Position numbers and translations under genes: made by a program. The notes under the pieces are model-generated. The model had not been told where the DNA came from and made no database searches. It was given only the letters and a program-made list of their open reading frames with translations. A DNA stretch of 24,428 nucleotides from Bacteroidales bacterium. Its GTDB lineage: Bacteria > Bacteroidota > Bacteroidia > Bacteroidales > Muribaculaceae. The DNA is taken from contig DXXK01000068.1 of assembly GCA_019416425.1 (NCBI GenBank), positions 1-24,428 on the forward strand. Reading direction: 5' to 3'. Below, piece after piece: positions 15,483 to 22,917 of the stretch (positions within the stretch are counted from its first letter, which is position 1; the number at the start of each line of letters is the position of its first letter).

Positions 15483-16886
15483 ATGAATACAGACGAAACC
15501 AAGAAATCCCCCGTGCTTCAGAACGGGAACTATCTGTTCACCTCCGAATCGGTGTCGGAGGGACATCCCGACAAAGTCGCGGACCAGATCAGCGACGCGC
15601 TGCTTGACGAATTCCTGGCGCGTGACCCGCAGAGCCACGTGGCCCTGGAAACGCTTGTGACCACCGGCCAGGTTGTTGTGTCGGGCGAGGTCGAGTCGGA
15701 TACATACATAGATGTGCCGGTGGTTGTGCGCGACACCATCCGCCGCATCGGATATACACGTGGCGCATACCGTTTTGACTGTGACAGTTGCGGAATCTTC
15801 AGCGCGATTCACGGACAGAGCGAGGATATCGACCGCGGTGTAGACACGGAGAAGGCCAAGAGCCTCAACGAGAAGCAGGAGAGCGACGAGGCCGAGCTGC
15901 AGGGAGCAGGCGACCAGGGCATGATGTTCGGCTACGCTGTCGACGAGACCGCAGAGTATCTGCCGCTGACCCTTGACATGTCGCACAAGCTGGTTAAGGA
16001 GCTCGCCGAGATCCGCCGCGCCGGCCAGGATATGACCTACTACCGCAAGGGTAAGAAGGTCAGTTACCTCCGTCCGGATTCCAAGAGCCAGGTGACTATC
16101 GAGTACGGTCCCGACCGCAAGCCTGTGCATATCGATACCATAGTGATCTCCACTCAGCACGATGAGTTCCTGCAGCCGGCCGACGATACCGCCGAGGCAC
16201 GCAACAGCACGGACCGCGCGATCCTGGATACCATCGCCAAGGACGTACGCGAGGTGCTGATCCCCGGGGTGCTGGAGCAATATCCCGAATCCGTCCGTGC
16301 GCTTTACGACAAGAATACCAATGTATATGTCAATCCCACAGGTAAGTTTGTGATCGGGGGGCCCCACGGAGACACCGGCTTGACAGGCCGTAAGATCATC
16401 GTAGACACCTACGGTGGTCGCGGCTTCCATGGCGGCGGTGCCTTCTCCGGCAAGGATCCCAGCAAGGTTGACCGTTCCGCGGCGTATGCCGCACGCCATA
16501 TCGCCAAGAACCTGGTGGCTGCGGGTGTCGCAGGCGAGGTTACAGTCCAGGTCAGCTATGCCATCGGCCGCGCGCATCCCATCAACATGTACGTCAACAC
16601 CCACGGGACCGCCAAGGTACCGATGACCGATCCGGAGATCGCCGTCAAGGTCAACGAGCTGTTCGACATGCGTCCGCGTGCCATCGAGGAGCGGCTGGGT
16701 CTCCGGAACCCCATCTACCGCGTAACCGCCGCATACGGACACATGGGCCGCACTCCCGAGACCGTGGTGTTCAATTCCGCCATCGCCCGCGACAATGTCA
16801 GCAAGACCGTCGACCTCTTTACATGGGAACGCCTTGACATGGTTCCAGCCCTCCGAGAGGCATTCGGACTCACAAATTTGGCTTAA
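15483..16886 (+). CDS. metK: S-adenosylmethionine synthetase
   Basis: MetK makes S-adenosylmethionine from methionine and ATP in the cytoplasm. The 467-residue length exceeds the roughly 385 of E. coli but fits the longer Bacteroidetes form, which carries insertions such as the stretch after LNEKQESDEAELQ. Hallmarks are FTSESVSEGHPDKVADQISDA, the signature GAGDQGMMFGYA, NPTGKFVIGGPHGDTGLTGRK and the loop GGGAFSGKDPSKVDRSAAY. The ATG at 15483 follows the leader and gives a normal N-terminus a few residues before the first conserved motif. The upstream leader resembles a SAM-II riboswitch, which would allow product feedback. No strong terminator follows; ppiD has its own promoter. Confidence 0.98.
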   Translation: MNTDETKKSPVLQNGNYLFTSESVSEGHPDKVADQISDALLDEFLARDPQSHVALETLVTTGQVVVSGEVESDTYIDVPVVVRDTIRRIGYTRGAYRFDCDSCGIFSAIHGQSEDIDRGVDTEKAKSLNEKQESDEAELQGAGDQGMMFGYAVDETAEYLPLTLDMSHKLVKELAEIRRAGQDMTYYRKGKKVSYLRPDSKSQVTIEYGPDRKPVHIDTIVISTQHDEFLQPADDTAEARNSTDRAILDTIAKDVREVLIPGVLEQYPESVRALYDKNTNVYVNPTGKFVIGGPHGDTGLTGRKIIVDTYGGRGFHGGGAFSGKDPSKVDRSAAYAARHIAKNLVAAGVAGEVTVQVSYAIGRAHPINMYVNTHGTAKVPMTDPEIAVKVNELFDMRPRAIEERLGLRNPIYRVTAAYGHMGRTPETVVFNSAIARDNVSKTVDLFTWERLDMVPALREAFGLTNLA

Positions 16887-16908
16887 ATCGGCCTAAAAAC
16901 GAGCTTGA

Positions 16909-16940
16909 TTTGTTTAATCCGTCAAAAAGTATTATCTTTG
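16909..16940 (+). promoter_or_regulatory. Promoter for the PpiD-like gene
   Basis: TTTG (16909-16912), a 20-base spacer and TATCTTTG (16933-16940) match the full Bacteroidetes consensus. The expected start of transcription gives a leader of about 100 bases before the ATG at 17048. Confidence 0.8.
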
Positions 16941-17047
16941 CGCGTTTAACGGACCTTTGTGACCGCTAAGCGCGCATTTTCAATTAACATTTGACAACCG
17001 CAGCCTTCCCGGCGGCACAGAACAGAAATAATTACACAGCTACATAA

Positions 17048-19177
17048 ATGGCAACATTAGAGAAAATCAGATCCAAATCGGTATTCCTGATCGTGGTGAT
17101 AGGCCTTGCGCTGTTGGCCTTCATCGTCGGAGACGCATTGACAAACAGCCGTAACATCTTCGGTGACCAGACCACCGTGGCCAAAGTCGGTTCCACGAAA
17201 ATCGACTTCACCGAATATCAGCGTAAACGTGAGGAACTTAACGCACAGTATGAACAGGCCCGCCAGCGTAATCCGGAGCAGTTCGCCAATTTCGACCTCC
17301 AGCAGCTGCCCGAGATGGCGCTGGAGCAGTTGGTGCAGCAGACGGTGATTGATAATGCCGCCGACAAGGCCGGTATCAAGGCGACGGCCAACCTGCTTCG
17401 CTACTATATGATTGAGAATCCCCGTAACCAGAAGGTTATGGAACTGATGCAGAGCCTGCAGCAGTCGGGGCTGGCTGCCCAGACTCCGGCCCAGGCCTAC
17501 GACATCATCTTCAATCCCAAGCGCAACGGACTGACCGATGCCATGGCCCAGCCCCTGCAGCGTGCATGGCTGGACGCCGAGAAGGAAACCGGCCGTCAGA
17601 TCGTGGAGCAGACCTACCAGCGCCTGCTGGCCGGTACGATCAAGCCTAATAACCTGGACATGCAGGCTCTTTACGATGATTATGTCAACACACAGAACGT
17701 GGATATGGCTTTCCTGCCCTTCGGCAACCTGACCGAAAAGGAATATCCCGTGACCGAGTCTGAGCTCAAGGCTAAGTATGAAGAGCTCAAGGGCTCTTTC
17801 GCCGTTGAGGAGCCTACCAAGGAAATAAGCTTTATCTCAGTGCTGGTTGCTCCGAGCGAAGCCGACAAGAAGGCTGCCTCCGACCTGGCCCAGGCCACGG
17901 TGAAGTTCATGAACTCCAACAAGGGCCCGTTGAGCAAGGAACTCAAGAAGGAAGGTGTGTCGCTGAACCGCCACACTGTTCTGGCCTCCAGCATCCCCGT
18001 AACGCTTCGTGCTGCTGTCACCGCTGCAGGTGATTCCGCTCGTCTGGCCTATTCCAATCTGTCCGGGTTCGCAGTGGTTCGCGTCAACAGCGTTCGTCAG
18101 GAGGTTGACTCCGTCAGGCTGTCGCTGGTACAGGCTGCCACCGAGGATTGCGGTCTGCGTGTGCTCAAGGCATTGAACAACGGTCTGCCGGCGGACTCTG
18201 TGATCACGAAGTTCAGTCCCGACAGCGTCTATGCACAGCCCACGCAGTGGGTTGCCCTCTACGACGAGGACGGCGCCACCAACGCTGTATCATCCGAACA
18301 GCTTGACTCGCTGCGCAAAGCCGGCGGAAAGTACATATCGCTTGTCAGCGGAGCCCAGGGCATGATGATGGGTAAACTGGTGGAGCAGAAGGCTCCCAAG
18401 GCCGTATATGAATATGAGGTAGCCGACTATGTGCTTGGCCCCAGCGACAAGACCCTGAACGATGAGCGTGACCGTCTGGAGAAATTCCTGACCGAGAACA
18501 ATACCGCCGCCAAGTTCGTGGCTCAGGCCGGAAAGGCCGGTTTCAACCCCCAGAGCTACACCGTCACGGCTTCCAACCCTGCTATCCCGCGTTTCATGGG
18601 TATGAACACGTACTACCCCGATTCGCGTCAGGTGATGCGTTGGGTAATGATCGACGGCAAGGAGGGCGACGTCAGCCATCTCTACGAGTCTAAGAACCCG
18701 ACTGCTCCGTTGCTGTACGCAGTGGCCGTCACAAGCGCTTACGATGACTATGCTCCTCTGAGCAATCCCGACATCAAGGAATACCTCACCGGTTTGGTTC
18801 GCGCCGAGAAGGCCGGGACAAAACTGGTCGAGAAGTTCTCCAAGAACACACAGAGCCTGCAGAGCGCTGCCCAGGCCATGGGTGTCCAGACCCGTTCCAA
18901 CGAACAGTTCCGCTTCGGACAGAACATGGGTGTAGCTGACGCCGTGGTCGTAGGCCAGATCTGCGGTACTCCCGCCAACAAGAAGGTGGTCATCACAAAG
19001 GGAGAGAACGGTGTTTACGTATATCAGGTGATGGGCCAGAACACCGAGAAATTCCCGTACAACGAGCAGATGTACCAGCAGCAGTACTACCAGCTGATAA
19101 ATCCCAATATGTTCCTGCTGGTCAAGGGTAACGCCAAGCTGAAGAACAATATCTACAAGTTCGAGGCGGGCGACTGA
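17048..19177 (+). CDS. ppiD: PpiD/SurA-type periplasmic folding factor (peptidylprolyl isomerase family)
   Basis: PpiD proteins are anchored in the inner membrane by one N-terminal helix and assist folding of exported proteins. The 709 residues begin with a short cytoplasmic stretch, then a single membrane segment (FLIVVIGLALLAFIVGDAL, about 13-31). A SurA_N-like helical region follows, rich in Gln and Glu (VGSTKIDFTEYQRKREELN, MALEQLVQQTVI). The middle and C-terminal regions resemble the Bacteroidetes PpiD/SurA family, but a clean parvulin (PpiC) core motif is hard to find, so catalysis is uncertain. It is preceded by its own promoter and followed by an inverted repeat before rlmN. A housekeeping role in envelope biogenesis is likely. 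Confidence 0.85.
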   Translation: MATLEKIRSKSVFLIVVIGLALLAFIVGDALTNSRNIFGDQTTVAKVGSTKIDFTEYQRKREELNAQYEQARQRNPEQFANFDLQQLPEMALEQLVQQTVIDNAADKAGIKATANLLRYYMIENPRNQKVMELMQSLQQSGLAAQTPAQAYDIIFNPKRNGLTDAMAQPLQRAWLDAEKETGRQIVEQTYQRLLAGTIKPNNLDMQALYDDYVNTQNVDMAFLPFGNLTEKEYPVTESELKAKYEELKGSFAVEEPTKEISFISVLVAPSEADKKAASDLAQATVKFMNSNKGPLSKELKKEGVSLNRHTVLASSIPVTLRAAVTAAGDSARLAYSNLSGFAVVRVNSVRQEVDSVRLSLVQAATEDCGLRVLKALNNGLPADSVITKFSPDSVYAQPTQWVALYDEDGATNAVSSEQLDSLRKAGGKYISLVSGAQGMMMGKLVEQKAPKAVYEYEVADYVLGPSDKTLNDERDRLEKFLTENNTAAKFVAQAGKAGFNPQSYTVTASNPAIPRFMGMNTYYPDSRQVMRWVMIDGKEGDVSHLYESKNPTAPLLYAVAVTSAYDDYAPLSNPDIKEYLTGLVRAEKAGTKLVEKFSKNTQSLQSAAQAMGVQTRSNEQFRFGQNMGVADAVVVGQICGTPANKKVVITKGENGVYVYQVMGQNTEKFPYNEQMYQQQYYQLINPNMFLLVKGNAKLKNNIYKFEAGD

Positions 19178-19211
19178 TGCCTGAAGTCAGTAAATAAAAA
19201 CAAAAAACATA

Positions 19212-19250
19212 CAATCGGGGAAGACAGTGCAACCATTGTCGCCCCGATTG
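19212..19250. terminator. Inverted repeat between ppiD and rlmN
   Basis: CAATCGGGG (19212-19220) pairs with CCCCGATTG (19242-19250), and an inner stem GACAGTG/CATTGTC continues the helix. On the plus strand the following bases are only moderately T-rich. On the minus strand the stem is followed by a long T-rich run. It may terminate ppiD weakly or act bidirectionally. Confidence 0.5.
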
Positions 19251-19316
19251 CTGTTATTGAATCAGCTACTTATTAGTCAAGCCGGACACGGACGGTGTAA
19301 CGATAAAGACAATCAT

Positions 19317-20363
19317 ATGGAAACACAGGATAAGCAACCGTTGATAGGGATGAGCCTGGAGGAGCTGCAGGATGTGGCTTATAGGGGCAAGATGCCGAGA
19401 TTCGTCGGCAGACAGCTGGCGGAGTGGATATATCAGAAGGCCGTGACGGATTTCGACGAGATGAACAATATCTCGAAGAAGAACCGTCAATGGCTGAGCG
19501 AGAATTATGTGATCGGCCGCGAGGAGCCGGTCAAGGCGTCGAAGTCACAGGACGGTACGGTGAAGTATCTGTTTGCCGTCGGTGACGGCCGTACGGTGGA
19601 ATCGGTATATATCCCCGACAAGGACCGCGCCACCCTGTGCGTGTCCAGCCAATCGGGATGCAAGATGAACTGCTACTTCTGCGCTACTGGCAAGATGGGT
19701 TTCCGCAAGCAGCTGACGGGCGCCCAGATCATCAACCAGATTCTGAGCATCCCTCCCAAGCCTGCTCCCGGCAATGCGCCGATGCAGCCGTTGACCAATG
19801 TGGTGTTCATGGGAATGGGCGAGCCATTGGACAATTTCAAGGAAGTCTACAAGGTGATTCGAGTCCTGACCGAGCCGTGGGGACTGTCATGGAGTCCGAA
19901 ACGCATCACAGTGTCGACCGTGGGCAAGCTTCCGGAGCTGAAGGACCTTTTGGACAAGACACAAGTGCACGTGGCTATCAGCGTCCACACCGCCGACACG
20001 GCGCAGCGCGAGTCGATGATGCCGGCGCAGAAGGCGTTCCCCATCACGGCGGTGATGAAACTGCTGGCGGCATACGATTTCAGCCATCAGCGGCGTCTTA
20101 GCCTTGAATACATCATGTGGCGTGGCGTTAACGATGACGTGGCTCATGCAGAAATGCTGGTCAAACTGATCGGCAAGCTGGAATGCCGGGTGAACCTGAT
20201 CCGGTTCCACCGTATTCCCGGTGTCGAGCTGGCACCCGCCTCGGACGAGCGGATGCTGATGTTCAGGAATTACCTGAACTCAAAAGGCATCACGGCTACG
20301 ATCCGCGCCAGCCGTGGCGAGGATATCGAGGCGGCCTGCGGTATGCTGGCCACCAAGTGCTGA
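19317..20363 (+). CDS. rlmN: Dual-specificity RNA methyltransferase RlmN (23S rRNA A2503)
   Basis: RlmN is a radical-SAM enzyme that adds a methyl group at C2 of A2503 in 23S rRNA and A37 in some tRNAs. The 348-residue product has the radical-SAM cluster CKMNCYFC (Cys115, Cys119, Cys122), preceded by TLCVSSQSG, then GMGEPLDNF, ITVSTVG, VAISVHTAD and LEYIMWRGVND. The C-terminal EAACGMLATKC includes the methyl-carrying Cys (about residue 341). The frame stays open 30 codons upstream, but the ATG at 19317 gives the normal start; the extra residues have no family likeness and overlap the inverted repeat. It is followed by the rplY promoter, so it is probably transcribed alone or with weak readthrough from ppiD. 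Confidence 0.96.
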   Translation: METQDKQPLIGMSLEELQDVAYRGKMPRFVGRQLAEWIYQKAVTDFDEMNNISKKNRQWLSENYVIGREEPVKASKSQDGTVKYLFAVGDGRTVESVYIPDKDRATLCVSSQSGCKMNCYFCATGKMGFRKQLTGAQIINQILSIPPKPAPGNAPMQPLTNVVFMGMGEPLDNFKEVYKVIRVLTEPWGLSWSPKRITVSTVGKLPELKDLLDKTQVHVAISVHTADTAQRESMMPAQKAFPITAVMKLLAAYDFSHQRRLSLEYIMWRGVNDDVAHAEMLVKLIGKLECRVNLIRFHRIPGVELAPASDERMLMFRNYLNSKGITATIRASRGEDIEAACGMLATKC

Positions 20364-20417
20364 CCGAACCGATAATCCCTTCAATTTGATTGAGTCTTAA
20401 TGGTTCTGGCGGAAAAA

Positions 20418-20449
20418 TTTCGTCATGTGGAATTTTTTTCGTAATTTTG
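20418..20449 (+). promoter_or_regulatory. Promoter for rplY
   Basis: TAATTTTG (20442-20449) matches the -7 consensus. At the right 20-base spacing the -33 position reads TTTC (20418-20421), one base off. The leader to the ATG at 20523 is about 70 bases. Confidence 0.7.
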
Positions 20450-20474
20450 CGACGCAAAAATCCCGTGTGATGGG

Positions 20475-20500
20475 AAACCGGACGATGAATGTCCTGGTTT
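20475..20500 (+). other. Hairpin in the rplY leader
   Basis: AAACCGGAC (20475-20483) pairs with GTCC-T-GGTTT (20491-20500), nine pairs with one bulged T and a seven-base loop. It sits 22 bases before the rplY start codon. Ribosomal protein leaders often carry autoregulatory structures, so this is a candidate, not a known motif. Confidence 0.4.
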
Positions 20501-20522
20501 TGAGTAACACAACAAAAAGAAA

Positions 20523-21173
20523 ATGAAGAAGTATGCATTGAACGCCCAGCCGCGTACAGAGCTGGGTAAGAAGTCGGTGAAGGCCCTGCGTAAGGAGGGT
20601 AAGATTCCCGCAGTCATCAACGGTGGCGCTCTGGTTGAGCTTCCTTTCAACGGCACTCTGAAGGAGGGTCAGAAACTGGTCGAGCTGGATGCCAAGCGTG
20701 GCATCATCACCACCGACATCGTGGTTAACGCCGATGACGTGCGTAAGCTGATCTACACTCCCGACATCTTCGAGGTTGACATCAACCTGAACGGCGAGGA
20801 GATCAAGGCCGTTATCAAGGACCTGCAGTTCCAGCCCGTCAAGGATACTCTGCTCCACATCGATTTCCTGCAGGTATATCCTGACAAGCCCATCGTTATG
20901 GAGGTACCCGTACAGATCGAGGGTCATGCCGAGGGTGTAAAGGCCGGTGGTAAGCTGACGCTGTCCATGCGTAAGCTGAAGGTAAAGGCTTTGTACAACG
21001 AGATTCCCGAGCGTCTGGTGATCAACGTCGACACTCTGGGTCTGGGCAAGTCCATGGCTGTGGGCGACCTGCACTTCGAGGGCCTGGAGCTGATGAACGC
21101 CAAGAATGCAGTTGTCTGCGCCGTTCAGCTGACACGTGCAGCTCGTGGTGCCGCTGCAAAGGCCGCCGAGTAA
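20523..21173 (+). CDS. rplY: 50S ribosomal protein L25/general stress protein Ctc
   Basis: The L25/TL5/CTC family binds 5S rRNA in the large ribosomal subunit. The 216 residues fit the long two-domain Ctc form. The N-terminal L25 domain shows RTELGKKSVKALRKEGKIPAVING and the 5S-binding region ending LQFQPVKDTLLHIDFLQV. The C-terminal beta domain covers PIVMEVPVQIEGHAEGVKAGG to about residue 200. The tail is Ala-rich and basic (RAARGAAAKAAE). It has its own promoter and leader hairpin and is followed by a strong terminator, then pth. An rplY-pth pairing is common in bacteria. Codon use is smooth and typical of a highly expressed gene. Confidence 0.97.
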   Translation: MKKYALNAQPRTELGKKSVKALRKEGKIPAVINGGALVELPFNGTLKEGQKLVELDAKRGIITTDIVVNADDVRKLIYTPDIFEVDINLNGEEIKAVIKDLQFQPVKDTLLHIDFLQVYPDKPIVMEVPVQIEGHAEGVKAGGKLTLSMRKLKVKALYNEIPERLVINVDTLGLGKSMAVGDLHFEGLELMNAKNAVVCAVQLTRAARGAAAKAAE

Positions 21174-21193
21174 TAAGGCTATCACAACAAATC

Positions 21194-21228
21194 GCATCAT
21201 GTCCTGCGCTCAGGGCATGATGCTTTTT
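21194..21228 (+). terminator. Intrinsic terminator of rplY
   Basis: GCATCATGTCCT (21194-21205) pairs with AGGGCATGATGC (21212-21223), twelve pairs with one G-T, around a six-base loop, followed by five T. Flanking ACAACAAA and TTTGTTGT extend the pairing, so it may work in both directions. It lies only about 30 bases before pth, implying reduced readthrough into pth or a promoter not recognised. Confidence 0.88.
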
Positions 21229-21259
21229 GTTGTAAATGCATTGATGTGAAATCATAATT

Positions 21260-21880
21260 ATGAGTTTTCTGAAACGACTGTTCGGCCATAAGGCCGAACC
21301 TCTTCCCGATCCAGATATGAAGCGTTTTTTGATTGCCTGTCTCGGCAATATCGGCCCGGAATATGTGGGCACACGTCACAATGCCGGCTTCATGGTGGCC
21401 GATGAGCTTGCCGCTGCTGCCGACGTTCAGTTCAAGTCATGCCGTTACGGCGACATGGCCGTGGTGCGTGTCAAGAACTGCGAGCTGCTGGTGCTGAAAC
21501 CCTCGACATTCATGAACCTCTCGGGTGTGGCTGTCCGTTATTGGATGAATCACGAGAAACTGCCGCTGGAGAACCTGCTCGTAGTGGTGGACGACCTGGC
21601 GTTGCCTTTCGGCACGTTGCGCATGCGCAAGTCCGGTTCCGATGCCGGTCATAACGGACTTAAGAACATCGCTGAGCAATTGGGCACGCCCAACTATGCC
21701 CGTCTACGCTTTGGCGTGGGCAACGATTTCCCTAAGGGAGGGCAAATTGATTTCGTGCTTGGCAAGTTCCCGCCAGAGGAGCGCGCCAAGCTTCCGGAGG
21801 TACTGAAACGCGCGGCCGACGCTGTAAGGACCTACTGTCTGGCAGGTCCCGACATCGCCATGAACCGGTTCAACCGGTGA
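21260..21880 (+). CDS. pth: Peptidyl-tRNA hydrolase
   Basis: Pth cleaves peptidyl-tRNA released from stalled ribosomes and is essential in most bacteria. The 206-residue product has the family residues: Asn30 in LGNIGPEY, catalytic His40 in GTRHNAGF, Asn86 in STFMNLSG, Asp111 in VVVDDLALPFG and Asn132 in GHNGLKNI, then RLRFGVG and DFVLGKF. Most family members would start at the Met of MKRFLIACLGN (21317). The ATG at 21260 adds 19 residues (MSFLKRLFGHKAEPLPDPD), which looks like a genuine clade extension because it is in frame and protein-like. Both starts are possible. It is convergent with the GNAT gene, 33 bases apart. Confidence 0.95.
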   Translation: MSFLKRLFGHKAEPLPDPDMKRFLIACLGNIGPEYVGTRHNAGFMVADELAAAADVQFKSCRYGDMAVVRVKNCELLVLKPSTFMNLSGVAVRYWMNHEKLPLENLLVVVDDLALPFGTLRMRKSGSDAGHNGLKNIAEQLGTPNYARLRFGVGNDFPKGGQIDFVLGKFPPEERAKLPEVLKRAADAVRTYCLAGPDIAMNRFNR

Positions 21881-21913
21881 TATCCGGTATCTGATGTCAG
21901 TCAGCGGATGCTG

Positions 21914-22498
21914 TTAGCGCACCATGTGGTGCATCATGATTCCGGCGAACGGCCTGAGGCCGATCTCGCGGAATCCAAGACGCTCATACAGCGCGTAGGC
22001 GTCATCGTTGCCGGGTGCGCAGAGCAATCCGAAAGGTTTGCCGGAACCGGCATGACGTTGACATGCGGCATCGATGAGTTTGCGCGCCAGGCCCAGGCCA
22101 CGGTATTCGGGAAACACGGCCAGGGAGTCGAGGTATACCTCATCGTCTGATGTCTCAAGATCCATTTCCTCCTCCACGAAGTTGCTTCCGGTTACGTTGT
22201 TGGCCACCTCCACGAATGCCTGTCGAAGAGGATGGAGCTGTGCGCCGTCGTAGCTGACTATGGCTCCGGCGATGTTGCCGTCGGCATCCACGGCGACTAT
22301 GGAGTTGAGATAGCTGTACTGTGAATCGGGGCGTCCGGCCAGAATGGCGAATGTCTTGTCGACCAACGGTAGATTTTCCTCTTTGCCGGCCAGGGCCATG
22401 CACCCCTCCTCATGCAGGGCCATCTGAATGGCACGGCTGATAGACTGCGCGTCCTCCGGCCGTGCGTCCCTGATAATGAATTCCTCTGTATTTTTCAT
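21914..22498 (-). CDS. GNAT-family N-acetyltransferase
   Basis: This 194-residue cytoplasmic protein has the Gcn5-related acetyltransferase fold. The opening FIIRDARPEDAQSISRAI is the usual first strand and helix. Motif A is YLDSLAVFPEYRGLGLARKLIDAA, with the acetyl-CoA pyrophosphate loop RGLGLA (133-138). Near the end are DDAYALYERLGFREIGLRPFAG (motif B type). Such enzymes acetylate small molecules or protein N-termini; nothing here sets the substrate. The start at 22498 is the first ATG and gives a complete fold. A promoter about 105 bases upstream overlaps the tRNA promoter on the other strand, and a long inverted repeat lies in its leader. Confidence 0.88.
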   Translation of the reverse strand: MKNTEEFIIRDARPEDAQSISRAIQMALHEEGCMALAGKEENLPLVDKTFAILAGRPDSQYSYLNSIVAVDADGNIAGAIVSYDGAQLHPLRQAFVEVANNVTGSNFVEEEMDLETSDDEVYLDSLAVFPEYRGLGLARKLIDAACQRHAGSGKPFGLLCAPGNDDAYALYERLGFREIGLRPFAGIMMHHMVR

Positions 22499-22533
22499 GA
22501 TTTTACTTATTTTTCTTGAAATCGCGAACGGTT

Positions 22534-22588
22534 AAACAACGTATCATTCACCCTTAAGATGTTAACGCATTGGGGCAGAACGTTGTTT
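22534..22588. repeat. Inverted repeat in the GNAT leader
   Basis: AAACAACGT (22534-22542) is the exact reverse complement of ACGTTGTTT (22580-22588). The match extends two bases further with one G-T type difference. The 37-base spacer is large for a hairpin but fits a DNA operator or a long RNA stem in the GNAT message leader. Confidence 0.5.
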
Positions 22589-22604
22589 GACGTTTAAAAA
22601 TATA

Positions 22605-22635
22605 CAAATATACGCCTTCATTTGGTAATTTCAAA
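22605..22635 (-). promoter_or_regulatory. Promoter for the GNAT gene, overlapping the tRNA promoter
   Basis: On the minus strand it reads TTTG (22632-22635), a 19-base spacer and TATATTTG (22605-22612), matching the Bacteroidetes consensus. It lies within the same DNA as the forward tRNA promoter. Confidence 0.6.
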
Positions 22636-22652
22636 AAAAAATAGTAATTTTG
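22621..22652 (+). promoter_or_regulatory. Promoter for tRNA-Thr
   Basis: TTTG (22621-22624), a 20-base spacer and TAATTTTG (22645-22652) match the complete consensus. The mature tRNA begins 28 bases after the -7 element, leaving a short 5' extension for RNase P removal. Confidence 0.8.
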
Positions 22653-22680
22653 CATTCGCATTGCAAGCCAATGCGTTCAA

Positions 22681-22753
22681 GCCGCAATAGCTCAGTTGGT
22701 AGAGCATTTCATTCGTAACGAAAAGGTCGTGGGTTCGAGTCCCACTCGCGGCT
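22681..22753 (+). tRNA. tRNA-Thr (anticodon CGT)
   Basis: This 73-base cloverleaf lacks an encoded CCA. The acceptor GCCGCAA pairs with TCGCGGC except for an A6-C67 mismatch. The D arm is GCTC/GAGC. The anticodon stem TTTCA/CGAAA has an A31-C39 mismatch, with loop TTCGTAA and anticodon CGT. The variable loop is AGGTC, and the T arm is GTGGG/CCCAC with TTCGAGT. The CGT anticodon reads ACG, giving threonine. It has its own promoter and terminator. Its 3' side borders AT-rich DNA with element-like genes, so it may serve as an integration target. Confidence 0.93.
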
Positions 22754-22758
22754 CTTCA

Positions 22759-22800
22759 AATCCCTTCTAACTTCTTGAGTTAGAAGGGATTGTCATTTTT
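22759..22800 (+). terminator. Terminator downstream of tRNA-Thr
   Basis: A perfect 14-pair stem, AATCCCTTCTAACT (22759-22772) with AGTTAGAAGGGATT (22778-22791), has a five-base loop and is followed by GTCA and five T (22796-22800). Confidence 0.9.
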
Positions 22801-22804
22801 AGAG

Positions 22805-22841
22805 GTGTACTAAAAGTGTACTAATGGCAACGTGGTGTACT
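22805..22841 (+). repeat. Three direct GTGTACT repeats beside the tRNA
   Basis: GTGTACT occurs at 22805-22811, 22816-22822 and 22835-22841 (start spacings 11 and 19). Short repeats of this kind next to a tRNA in Bacteroidetes often lie at integrated elements, where they could be integrase arm-type sites. A 16-codon frame at 22846 follows but ends quickly, and no integrase gene is seen. Confidence 0.6.
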
Positions 22842-22917
22842 TTTATGAGAACCAAAGAGAACTCATGCTGTTCTATCTCTAAGGGCAAAATGTAATTTGC
22901 CTCAAACACATCCCCAC

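Noticed and set aside
15414..16742. 442-codon minus-strand open frame opposite metK
   Set aside because: It is another shadow of a GC-rich conserved gene, with no recognisable domain.
22805..22841. CRISPR array from the GTGTACT repeats
   Set aside because: The repeats are only seven bases, irregularly spaced, with no spacers of constant length and no cas genes.
22846..22896. 16-codon frame after the GTGTACT repeats as an integrase start
   Set aside because: It stops quickly and its sequence does not match a known integrase N-terminus; at most it is a remnant.
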